This document shows positions 10,147 to 19,309 of a stretch of 64,000 bases of DNA, in pieces (positions within the stretch are counted from its first letter, which is position 1; every line of letters begins with the position of its first letter). The notes below the pieces were generated by a model, which was not told the DNA's origin, ran no database searches, and saw only the letters and a program-made list of their open reading frames with translations. The translations under genes and the position numbers were made by a program. Source of the DNA: Babylonia areolata (Eukaryota > Mollusca > Gastropoda > Neogastropoda > Buccinidae); the NCBI RefSeq assembly GCF_041734735.1, contig NC_134907.1:7023510-7087509 (forward strand). Reading direction: 5' to 3'.

Positions 10147-11986
10147 GGCCAGACACTACAGTCAAATAACGACTTTTTTTTTCCTCTCTGACTATATCTC
10201 TCTTTTTTTGTCTAGTAGGTGTATCATCACTAGTGGATCACACAAAAAAAGTGTTCTTAGATTTCTGTGAATACCTGTTGCTATGGAAACAAATCAAAAT
10301 GGCCGCCAAACAATGTATCAAAGAAATTGGGTTTGTGGTCCATGTGGTGAGCAAGTCCAAAGTATGTTGTCAAGGCCAGAAACTTGACAACTTGCGTCGA
10401 AATTGAACAAAAATATTTTAATAAACACTTTCATGATTCAGCAAGCAATCTTTATTAGCAATTTTTTCATTGTTAAAGACATCTTTACAGTGAAAAAAAC
10501 TTATGCATATGATAGAAGAGATGTTCAAGCATCAAAATCTATCAAAAACCCAAATTGTGAAAATTCATCTTTTGCACTGCCGTGTCCCCCCTTAACTTGC
10601 ATAAAGAGACGGAGTGGGTGATCATTGGTCACTTTCAACATGGACAGAGCTGCTCTCTCTCTATCTTTCTGTGTTGTACACAGCAGTGTGTGTTGTGCAT
10701 TGTCCCAGAGGCCAATAGCTCGCAACGTATTGCTGTAAGTACTCCTTTTAGAATGTGTTGATAATCTGTAAATTGTCTGACACATTGCTTGTGTTCATAT
10801 GAGTGTGTTGATATTGCCTTAGTTTGGTTAACTTGGTTCAGCTAGTACTTTGACATGTAGTCACAGCTCGGCTATGATTTATCTCGATAATTGCCATGTC
10901 GTCATATGCTCATAGCAGTAGTCCATTCCATTCTTCTTAACGTCACAGTCAATGACATCTCTGGACACTGAGAGTTTGTTCAAGAATGTACTATGATGAT
11001 GCGTTCTTTCTCATTTGCTGTCACAGATGAAGGTTAGGTTGCTTATCTTATTGGGCTGAAGCTTCACCTGAGGAGATTTAAATGTTGAACACAGGCTGTA
11101 CTTAACTGTTAATGTTTGGCACAAAACTGGATAACTTGTGTATATTCATTCACCGCTTAATGGTTAAGCCATGATGGTTCTTCCAGTCTTTGAATTGAGC
11201 ACTGACTATCTGGTCTCTCAGTTTGCCAGTATAATATCAAAACAATTCATTCTATTATATTGCTTATTATTCATGCATCATTTCAAATGCTGATATCAGT
11301 TATGCTACTACAGTGTTTCACTGATTCTCATTATGATGTGTGTAGTATTCTGTTGTGATTACAAGATATTGTTGGATTAATATCAGTTATTGGTTAAAAC
11401 CAACTGGTGTGTATCCCAGTCTGTTCATTGTAATTTAGCGGCTCCAGTATAGTGCTACATGATAACTAATTCATTTGAGTCACTTTGACACAGTATGAGC
11501 TTTACTTAAATCTATACTGTCAGTGTACTTTCACTAAATCAGCTTAGCTTTAACCACTTTATCTACACTATTTAAATATATCAGAAATGTCACTTGATGT
11601 CAGTGTTTGGTCTTCACACATATGCATTATCTTATCTTATCTTATTTTGTTGCTTATCCCAAACCGAGTGGTAGTCTTTCCATGTAATATGTATACATGC
11701 ACTTTACTATTCACTTGTGCTGATATGTTGTGCTTAATGACATTTGTTTGTCGTGTCTTATCAGTGCACTGTTTTCTCTGTTCTCTTCTTCTACTCTTCA
11801 TTTTCTTCTTCTTCTTCTCACAACTATAGTAAATAAAACAATAGAAAAACCCTTTTGTGACTGGCTGTCTACATGTTCCTGGCTTGCACAGGGATTCTTT
11901 TCTATCCTTTAATACAGTAAATCATTAGTAACTCTTTTGTACCATCCCCTTTCATAAATATAATACCACTCGGGACCACCGCTACA

Positions 11987-13150
11987 TTTAATCTGATTCA
12001 GAATAAATAATACCGACTAGTTGTTTTCTGTTTGATAGAAATGATGAAGTGAGCGTCTTGAGATGGTCCATATATATCTAGTTTCTTTAATAAGAGAGAA
12101 TGATTAATGACATCAAAGGCTTTTGGAAAAAAACAACTACTGTTACTTCATTTACTTAATACTTAAAAGCAATTTATCAACCATCTGTGTCAGCACTGTG
12201 TGGCAGGAATGGTTTTCCTTGAAACCAGATTGTTTGGGGTGAATCAGATTAAATTTATTCAAATGGGAAAGTATATGTTTTTAATGTGTTTTCTAGTGGT
12301 TTTGATAGAATTGAAAGAATTGATACTGGTCTGAAATTTGAGGGATTTGACTGGTCACCTGATTCGAACTCTAGAATGACTCTAGCTTGTTTAAACATAA
12401 TGGAAAATAATTATTTTCAATGCAAAGTTTGTATATGTATGCCAAGGTATCTGTTATCACTGGGGCAGCTCTTTTAATGATTTTACCATCTATTTCATCC
12501 AGGTCTTTTGTATAAGACTGCTTTAGTGACAGCAGGGGTGCATTCACGTCTGGTACTGATAAAACAGGAATGGATACTTTGGAATCAATATTTTTACATG
12601 AACAAAAACCATTGAACTGTTTAAGCTGTCTTTTCATGTGTCATTTGTTATCATTTTTTTTCTATTATGTCTAAAAAGTAGTCATTAAAAATGTTTTACG
12701 TATACACTTGGGATTTGGAATATTCCTCGTCAGTTAATGGCAGTCCAAATAGATTTAGAGTTGCGTTTATCAAGACACTAAGCCTTGATCGTGGTGACAT
12801 TCTGCTTTACGTTTCATTGATGTTACCTCGTTTCTCTGTATATTACAGTCTTCATGGTTTTCAGATGTTAGGTCACGTGTATATATTTCGATTTCGATTT
12901 CCTCTTTTACCCATGGAGGTTTGGGATTGTACTTTACTCTACTGGTTTTTAAGAGTGCATGTTTGTTGTATATATCATCAAATGTGCGCGTCCAAAAGTC
13001 TATGGGTTTGCTTGGATTGGTGAACTGATAGGTTTGGCATAATGGGGAATTCAGTGGATCGATAACATCTTTTTCAAAGTTGTTAAAACATCTGTAAATG
13101 ATAGTTCTGTGGCTTGTTTGGGGAATTTGAACTCCTTTTTTCGTCCATGT
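11987..13150 (-). mobile_element. LINE-D fragment (minus), interrupted by R1
   Basis: Minus-strand reading gives LINE protein pieces in order: KPIDFWTRTFDDIYNKHALL and PKPPWVKEEI (before the RT), then LDEIDGKIIKRAAPVITDTL and LCIENNYFP. After these come GFKENHSCHT-type sequence and FQKAFDVINHSLLLKKLDI, near the first RT Asp. Pieces sit in different frames, so it is dead. The 3' remainder is missing exactly where R1 copy 1 ends, so R1 probably inserted here or took part in a deletion. The motif style is jockey/CR1-like. Confidence 0.7.
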
Positions 13151-14116
13151 AATACACACAGGAAAATGACAGACACACAGAGACAGAGACAGAGAGACAA
13201 AGAGAATCATGGAAGAATGGAAGCGCTTGTGTGTGTGTGTGTGTGTGTGTGTAAACAAACAAACAAAAATTGTACATTCCCCTTTCACTAATACGTACTC
13301 ACACACTCGCACGCGTGCGGACAGACAGACATGCACGAACGTACGCCTACAAATATGCACACGCACACACTTTCATAGTACATATGCAATATCACTCAAA
13401 GCCAACAGTCGTCAAAGGAAAGAAAAGAAAAAAGGTGAAAAAGGTCGTTCATTCATATGAGACTTTATTTGCCAGATCAGTTGACGAGCATTAAAGGCGT
13501 GACAGCTGTACAGTTCGTTTCAGGAACGGAACAGGGGGGGAAAAAACGTACGACAAAAGAAGGCTGCGTGTTTACTTATTTGCTAGCTGCTTGGCTGTTT
13601 ACTTGATGATCGTGTCTACGATAACGGGATTAACCTAACTGCTGAACACTGGTATCAATGCGGCTTCAGTTTTAACAGTAATCCACAACTTCTGCGTACT
13701 TTTGATGTAATATATTTTGCAGTACAACGGTAACGGTAATAGCATCCCAACAGGAAGACGTCCAAATGAAGAACGGTAACTGACAGCCTGTCTGTGTGTC
13801 CGTGTGTGTGTGTGTGTTTGTGCGTGTCCTTGCGTCCACACACGCGTGTGGGCGTTTGTGTGTGTATGTGCGTGCGCGTGTGTGTAAGACAGAAAAGCAA
13901 CCTTCCCCCATACCGCTTCCTTTCAAATAGTTTTTTTTTCATTCATCAAAACTGAAACCTCAGCAGGTCTTTATGATTCCAACCATCAATTCCAAAAACT
14001 GAAAATGCGAGAGAAGAGTGACTGACTGAGCACGTTCCTGGAACATAACTGTGTAAAAACTGTCTTCCGCTTTCACGAATCTGACACACACACAAAAATG
14101 CTCACACAAATCTGTC
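13150..14116. other. Intergenic or intronic DNA with microsatellites, no gene seen
   Basis: It holds a (GT)n run at 13229-13253, scattered CA/CG-rich stretches at about 13300-13375 and 13795-13890, and otherwise unremarkable sequence. Several short frames here are low-complexity translations (His-Thr or Cys-Val repeats) and are not supported as genes. Confidence 0.5.
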
Positions 14117-14311
14117 TCATGCCTGTAATGCCAATATTATGACACACGAAGGCGTAGAAGGTCTACTATGGTAATCCAGAAGATCGATGATTTGGATGAA
14201 GGCAAGGTCAATTACTTCAGGAAACAAAGGTGTTTGATGGATACAAGGGTGGTCGTCTCCGTCTTGACATGAAGGATTCTGGTCACACATCATGTCTCTA
14301 GTGTGAACCAC
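14117..14311 (-). CDS. Possible terminal exon, unrecognised protein
   Basis: On the minus strand an acceptor-like TCATTTTGCAG is followed by 64 open codons and a TGA stop. The peptide starts VVHTRDMMCDQNPSCQDGDD, is acidic and has three Cys near the start. It is in phase 0, whereas the somatomedin-B exon upstream ends in phase 1, so it does not join that exon as read. It could be a last exon of another isoform or gene, or a chance frame. I do not recognise a family. Confidence 0.25.
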   Translation of the reverse strand: MVHTRDMMCDQNPSCQDGDDHPCIHQTPLFPEVIDLAFIQIIDLLDYHSRPSTPSCVIILALQA

Positions 14312-14332
14312 CTGCAAAATGAGACGATGATT

Positions 14333-14336
<4 letters not shown>

Positions 14337-14365
<29 letters not shown>

Positions 14366-14865
14366 CATAATAATGTACATTTATATAGCGGCCTTTCTCT
14401 GTAAGAGCTCAGGGGCGCTTTACAAGACAGGGAAATATTACAAGTTACAAAAAACATTCATGACTACTCTTTCTCAACCCCCCCCTCCCCCTGCCCCCAC
14501 CACTACCACACACACACTCTCCCTTTCCCACTCTTAATACATCCAAAGTGAGCTGACATAGTGGTGTTGGAGAACAAGGAAGCTGAGAGTGCTTATTTAT
14601 AGGTTTTAAAAAGATGAGTTTTTAGTGACGAGCGAAAAGCTGAAATAGAATCAGATGCACGGATATGATGAGGAAGGTTGTTCCAGATTTGGGGAACAGC
14701 AAAGAAGAAAGAACGTTCACCATTGGTTCTTGTATTGACACGAGGAAGTTTCAAAAGGTAACATGAAGCGTGGGTATTTCTTGCGGGAGTGTTAACACTG
14801 ATAAGGTCAGAAAGACATGTAGGACCTGTGGAGTGGAAAGCAGAATAGCAGATTTAATGATGTAA
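14337..14865 (-). mobile_element. 5'-truncated LINE 3' end with (ATT)n tail
   Basis: The minus strand encodes a typical RT C-terminal end, with ERSFFFAVPQIWNNLPHHIR and AFRSSLKTHLFKTY followed by a stop. Then comes a 3' UTR containing AAAGCGCCCCTGAGCTC and a tail of ATT repeats (14337-14363 on the plus strand as AAT). This is a classic 5'-truncated LINE insertion. Confidence 0.7.
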
Positions 14866-15089
14866 TTGATTGTTCGTCCGTTTCTGTTTGTTTGTTTATT
14901 TGTTTTTGTTTTCTTTTTCTTTATGCCTTCATTTTTTCATATCTTTGTGTGTCCTCCCTTCATACCTTCCTTCTTCTATATTTTCTGTCCCTCATATTTT
15001 AATTCCTCCCTTCCTTCATATCACCCGCCTTTCATACCTTCTCAGCTCTTCTCTCAGCAATGCTTTCCACTGTGGTGCGTCCATTCATA

Positions 15090-15595
15090 CATTATGATGA
15101 TGGTGATATGGATGCTTATATAGTGCCTTTCCTCGGTCTGAGACCAAGCTCTAAGTGTTTTACAAACACTGAGTCAATTGCACAACAGGCTGCCTACCAG
15201 TGGGTGCTCATTATTCATTTCTTGTGTCATTCAATCAGGTTTCACGCACACATACACACTCATACAGACATGTAAAATTTTACGTGTATAACCGTTTTGT
15301 TTATTTACCCCGCCATGTTGGCAGCCATACTCTGTTTTCGGGGGGTGTACGCTAGGTATGTTCTTGTTTCCGTAACCCACAGAAACGCTGACATGGATTA
15401 CAAGATCTTCTAAGAGCGTATTTGATCTTCTGTGTGCGTATACACACGAAGGGGGTTCAGGCACATCAGGCCTACACATATGTTTATCTGTAAGATATAA
15501 TAAAAAATCTCCACCCTTTACCTACTAGACGCTGTTGCCGAAATTCGAACACGGGAGCCTCAGATTGAAAGTCCACTCGGCTATTGCGTCCATCA
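15090..15595 (-). mobile_element. tRNA-headed SINE (Leu/Ser-like head), minus strand
   Basis: Read from 15595 downward, the head resembles a class II tRNA: an A-box-like AATAGCCGAGTGG region and a B box in the complement of AATTCGAACACGGGAGCC. Several head bases are missing or changed. The body and the 3' end, which reads as a TATAAGCATCCATATC-type sequence with ATC repeats, follow. The 3' end of the same family lies at about 49088-49165. This is a degraded copy of about 500 bp, and it is not a working tRNA gene. Confidence 0.65.
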
Positions 15596-15597
15596 TC

Positions 15598-16200
15598 ATC
15601 AATTTCCAATTAGGGGAGGGGACAGGGGGTCATCTTGACGAGCTGCAATTTACCCCGGGGGTCAATCGAGACTGGCTCAGAATGACCGTGGGTTAAAACC
15701 AACAGGGAAGTAGTTTGAGGCTGCTGCACCGGATCAGTCACAGCCCGGGATAACAACTGTGCCAATGGTCGACCTCCACTTTACAGAAAAAGCAACAACG
15801 ATCGACTGGCTTCACAGAATGGGCACCAAAAAAAAGCATTTGCAGAGACCCAGGCTTTGACACACAGCTAACAACCAACCAACCAGCCGACCGACCCTAA
15901 GTAACTAACTAGTTTTTTTCAGTTTCAAGGATGTGACAAAGCAAGTGGACGGATCCTAACTAACAAACCAACCAACTACCTAACCAACAACCAACCAACC
16001 GACTAAAAGTAACCAACCATTTGACACCAACTAACAAATAACGAACCATCAGCTAACTAAGCAACCAAACACCATACAAGATAACCAACTGAACTAAGTA
16101 CCAACCAACCGACCATCCAGTCAACCAACCGACCATCCAGTCAACCAACCGGCCATCCAGTCAACCAACCGACCGACCATCTAACTAACCAACCAACTAA
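15598..16200. repeat. Intron block shared with 53.4-54.1 kb, including an (AACC)n-like array
   Basis: The first 300 bases are non-repetitive sequence, and 15880-16200 is a degenerate tetranucleotide array (AACC/ACTA). The whole block has a counterpart at 53440-54110 in the second copy of the region. It lies immediately downstream of the somatomedin-B exon on the gene's strand. Confidence 0.6.
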
Positions 16201-16201
16201 C

Positions 16202-16339
16202 CTCATGAGCATGTTTGTTTTTGGTCACTGCAGCAGGAGTTTTTCTGGGAGTGATGGAAACAGTCGGGTGCTATGCATCGGCAAGACCCCGCCGGCAGGT
16301 CCAGCACATAGTCCAGCCCACATCGGTTTATACACGACC
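16202..16339 (-). CDS. Somatomedin-B-like exon of the modular receptor-like gene
   Basis: After an acceptor TATTATTTCAG the exon encodes SCINRCGLDYVLDLPAGSCR, continuing CIAPDC, then NSCC and QTC. Eight cysteines are spaced C-x3-C-x12-C-x-C-x4-C-x8-CC-x5-C, close to the somatomedin-B fold seen in vitronectin-type extracellular proteins. The upstream exon (16657-16704) ends with one base that completes the first codon (NTG-SC), so the join is in frame. At the 3' side a donor-like GAG/GTTAGT would give a phase 1-1 exon of 138 nt, but an in-frame TGA sits just before it. This is therefore either the natural end of the protein or a nonsense change. Confidence 0.65.
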
Positions 16340-16379
16340 CTGAAATAATAACGATAACGATAACGATAACGACAACAAC

Positions 16380-16650
16380 AGCAACAATGAATGGGTAGAA
16401 AGAAAGAAAGGGAGAAAGGAGGAAGAAAGGGTTGAAGGAAGGAAGAAAAGGAAGGAGGAAAGGAGAGAGGGAAGGAAAGGAGGATTGAGGGGGGGTTCGG
16501 GGAAGGTGGGTGTGGGGGGGAGGGAAGGAAGGAAGGATGGAAGGGAGGAAGGAATAAAGGAAGGATGGATGGAAGGAAGGAAGGATGGATGGATGGAAGG
16601 GAGGATGGAACAAAGGGATAGAGGGAGGAAGGAAGGAAAGAAATGAAAAC
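16380..16650. repeat. Purine-rich (GGAA)n tract
   Basis: A near-pure purine stretch of GGAA/GAAA/GGAT units in the intron between two small exons. The same tract is present at 54130-54470 in the second copy. Proline/serine-rich translations of the other strand are artefacts of this repeat. Confidence 0.85.
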
Positions 16651-16656
16651 AATCAC

Positions 16657-16704
16657 CTGTGTTGTACTGACACTCGTAGCCAAAGCAATGGATCGGGCAT
16701 GTCA
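16657..16704 (-). CDS. 48-nt Cys-rich mini-exon of the modular gene
   Basis: A clean acceptor (TTCCTTTTCAG) and donor (ACACAG/GTGATT) enclose codons for TCPIHCFGYECQYNT, with three cysteines. Entry phase 1 matches the end of Ig exon 6 (G + TG = Val) and exit phase 1 matches the somatomedin-B exon. Such matching at both sides is strong evidence for a real exon despite its length. It lies between the Ig array and the somatomedin-B domain. In the second copy (about 54490) most of it is deleted. Confidence 0.65.
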
Positions 16705-16745
16705 CTGAAAAGGAATAAGCATAACATTATGATAAGGCAGGGGCA

Positions 16746-16747
16746 CG

Positions 16748-16814
<67 letters not shown>

Positions 16815-16845
16815 GCGCGCGCGCGCACGCACGCACGCACGCAGA
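16746..16845. repeat. (AC)n-(GC)n microsatellite
   Basis: An AC run of about 54 bases passes into alternating CG/GC (about 16800-16827) and then CACG units. Alternating purine-pyrimidine of this kind is Z-DNA prone. Confidence 0.85.
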
Positions 16846-16929
16846 GCTGGAGACACAAACACATAGAGGAGGTAACTGAGGAGGAGAAGTGGAATGAGGG
16901 GAGTGAAGAGAAGAACGACAACAACATCA

Positions 16930-17200
16930 TCATCATCATCAACATCAACAACAACAACAATAATAATAGCCGGTTCCTACACAGTTAAGTGTGTTATGGG
17001 CTTAAATGGGAAGGCTGGGACCATCCAGCCGAGTATCATCCACTTCATGGATGTGTCTTTGGGTTTGTTGCTCAAATTTCCTGAACTGCACTGCTGCAAG
17101 TGTCTGCATCTCTCGGGCCTGTTCAATGCCGAGATATCATTATGAAAAGAAGATGCAGTTCAAGACTCAACAGACCTTCACAGCAGCAAGCAAGGGGTCG
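16930..17200 (-). repeat. Interspersed repeat 3' end with (TTG/ATT)n tail
   Basis: In minus orientation the block ends CATTTAAGCCCATAACACAC, ACTGTGTAGGAACCGGCTA and then ATT/GTT repeats, the form of a retroposon 3' end. A counterpart lies at 54625-54860 in the second copy. No coding sequence was recognised. Confidence 0.45.
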
Positions 17201-17204
17201 GGGG

Positions 17205-17208
17205 ATGA

Positions 17209-17242
<34 letters not shown>

Positions 17243-17262
17243 GGTGGTGGTGGTGGTGGTGA
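17205..17262. repeat. (GAT)n-(GGT)n trinucleotide run
   Basis: Pure GAT then GGT repeats. The homologous run at 55251-55335 is about 30 bases longer, so the locus has changed length since the duplication. Confidence 0.85.
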
Positions 17263-17924
17263 AGGGGGAGAAGAAAGAGGTAACGATTATTCAACAACAA
17301 CAGCTACTACTACACTACTACTCAAAACTACTGCCGCTATTGATATCAATACCACCACTACTATCACTACAAATAATAATAATAATAATTAGTAGTAGTA
17401 GTAGTATAATACTTCATACAAGAGTATGATGATAACAACCACCACAACAACAATAACAACAGAGAAGAACAAAAAGGACAAGAACAGGAACAAGAAAAAG
17501 AAACGTGAAAGAAATGAGAAAAAAAAAACTGTGATTATATTTACTATGTGGCACAATGTCTTAGAGGCCTGACATTGTAATTCCCATTGGAAACAGTGTT
17601 TTGAAATTGCAGCCTGTATTGTTTCAAACGAATGAACTTTATTCACAGAAACGCCAAGCAGCTGTACAACGGCTAATTCAAAGCACAACTTGCACAGCAT
17701 GCTAAAAAACATGGTGACATGTCAATAAACTGAGCTGCAGTACAAGAACTGGAATGCCTGAATGTCAAACCATTACAGTGTGACTGAGTCCCACCCAAAT
17801 GATAATGCTCTGGTTATTTCATGATTGTTCTGTTTTCCCCCATTCACAGAAAAAAAAATATATATAGCATCGAAAATAAGTATGAACGTGATTGCTAACA
17901 CTATTATACCTTTGAATTGAACTG

Positions 17925-18330
17925 AATCAAATCATAATACATATTTGTCACAACAGATTTCTCTGTGTGAAATTCGGGCTGCTCTTGCCACAGTGCAGCG
18001 CCACGGTTGTTGTTTGTTTGTTTGTTTGTTTGTTTGTTTTAATTTGTTTATTTGTTTTACTATCTAAGTGGATATCTGTCCACATAATGTTATCAGACAA
18101 CTCTCTTTTTTGTCAGGGGTACTTTAACGTGTGCAAGGTGGATGCTACACACGGGATCTCGGTTTTTATCGTCTCATCCGAATAACCAGCGTCCAGACCC
18201 CCACTCTATGTCAAGCGGACGGGGAGAACATTCTGGTGTCTGGGGGATTCGACTGAACCTGCACACTCAGATTCTCTCCCTTCCTACATGGACGCTTTGC
18301 CAGAAGACCACTCCAATAAATCAAGTGAAA
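17925..18330 (-). mobile_element. Gastropod-type tRNA SINE body, minus strand
   Basis: Minus-strand reading gives GGACGCTGGTTATTCGGATG, AGACGATAAAAACCGAGATC and GTGTGTAGCATCCACC. It ends GGCAAGAGCAGCCCGAATTT, CACACAGAGAAATCTGTTGT and GACAAAT repeats. This is the body and tail of a SINE family that I recognise as widespread in caenogastropods. The same family is present, more 5' complete, at 36646 and 61099. An AAAC tract (18005-18040) is expanded inside it. The copy ends just before Ig exon 6. Confidence 0.65.
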
Positions 18331-18366
18331 AATGATATCTAAAAAAAAAAGCACAAAGATGCATAC

Positions 18367-18630
18367 CATTGGGAGACACGCTATCGGAGATTTCCGAAGG
18401 TCCCCCCAGGACAGTGGTCACTCTACATGTGTAGTTGCTGGCACTGCTGTTCGTGAACGCGATGAACAAGTAGAAGCGATCGTTTTCACCGGTAATGACC
18501 GTGCCGTTCACGAACCACTCAAACTCGGTAATCTGGTCATCGCTGTAGGTCGTGTTGCACGTGTAGTTGACAGGTGTTCCGTATGTAACATCCACGTCCT
18601 CTGGGATGACTTCTGGAGTTTGTGTTCTCA
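18367..18630 (-). CDS. Ig-like exon 6 (divergent, most 3') of the modular gene
   Basis: The acceptor TTCCCCACAG/TG and donor CCCAATG/GTATGC bound a 264-nt phase 1-1 exon. The domain has the Ig core: VNYTC (Cys B), EFEWFVNG (Trp C) and SNYTCRV (Cys F). It ends SDSVSPNG, matching the PVSPTG end of the other Ig exons, so it shares their origin. It is much more diverged and contains several N-glycosylation sequons. It is the only Ig exon outside the near-identical array and is absent from the second genomic copy, where 17.48-18.69 kb is deleted. Confidence 0.8.
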
Positions 18631-18673
18631 CTGTGGGGGAAAAAGATACAAAAAGGAAATGGAAAAAGGAATC

Positions 18674-18689
<16 letters not shown>

Positions 18690-18709
<20 letters not shown>

Positions 18710-19012
18710 CATTTAGGATGCACATTGCATGGGACCTTGGATTGGTGAATGACTAGAACCTAGACTACCACTCAAGGTCTGGTGGAGGGTGGCGTAAAAA
18801 CCCTGATCTATATATCAGACTCAAACATGACACTCACTCCCTAACCGGACATCTCTACGATGTATATGCTCAGGTGTGAGTGGTCCTTTCAGTTGACTGT
18901 CTCATGTCACTTTTGTTTTTGTTCCTTCGGTATCTTTATTTGTTTGTGGTCCTTGTTCTGTCTGGCATCACTCTTATATCACTCTTCTCTAATCAGCAGT
19001 TTTCTCTGTTCC
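18690..19012. other. Segment shared with 55550-55866
   Basis: It starts with a (GT)n run and TGACATTTAGG, and includes CTTCGGTATCTTTATTTG and AATCAGCAGTTTTCT. It is about 95 percent identical to the second copy by eye, and identity stops abruptly at 19012/55866, where LINE-B copy 3 begins in the other copy. No gene is seen. Confidence 0.65.
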
Positions 19013-19132
19013 TGACCTTCTTTCTTTCCAACCATTTCTTCCAGCAACAGGAAGTGCAGTACAAGAGAAACGAACAAAATAGGACGCAATACAACGCAAC
19101 ACAGTATTGAAAAATCAGTGCACTACAGGACG

Positions 19133-19309
19133 GGGCAATAAACACGCTGCATACAATGCATTATAATATAATACAATTAAAGTATACACAGCATTATATT
19201 ATGATATAATACAATAAAAGTATACACAGCATTATATTGTGTTATAATACAATAAAAGTATACACTGCATTATGATATAACATGATAAAAGTTTACACTG
19301 TATTATAGC
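19133..19309. repeat. 38-bp AT-rich minisatellite, left part
   Basis: Direct repeats with unit like ATATTGTGTTATAATACAAT plus AAAAGTATACACTGCATT, about 38 bp. The array resumes at 23184-23300 after LINE-B copy 1, so the LINE landed inside it. Confidence 0.75.

Larger units (their letters stand above)
8746..11986 (+). mobile_element. Repeat R1 copy 1, possible solo LTR (TG...CA), fossil
   Basis: It begins TGTAGCCAAGC and ends GGACCACCGCTACA. Two other copies in the window (39700-41713, 44057-44875) share these ends. The TG...CA termini, an AATAAA-type signal roughly 160 bases before the 3' end, and a TGCTGTAAGT splice-donor-like site in the middle would suit a long solo LTR. A non-autonomous DNA element with short TIRs is the alternative. 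There is no coding region. Two TTAA-flanked MITEs are inserted in it. Divergence from copy 2 looks like 10-20 percent by eye, so it is old. The rest of 9222-9916 and 10147-11986 holds nothing else I can name. Confidence 0.5.

Noticed and set aside
16203-16652. Proline/serine-rich protein frame on the minus strand
   Set aside because: It is the complement of the GGAA repeat. Only the last 45 codons, after a splice acceptor, belong to the somatomedin-B-like exon.
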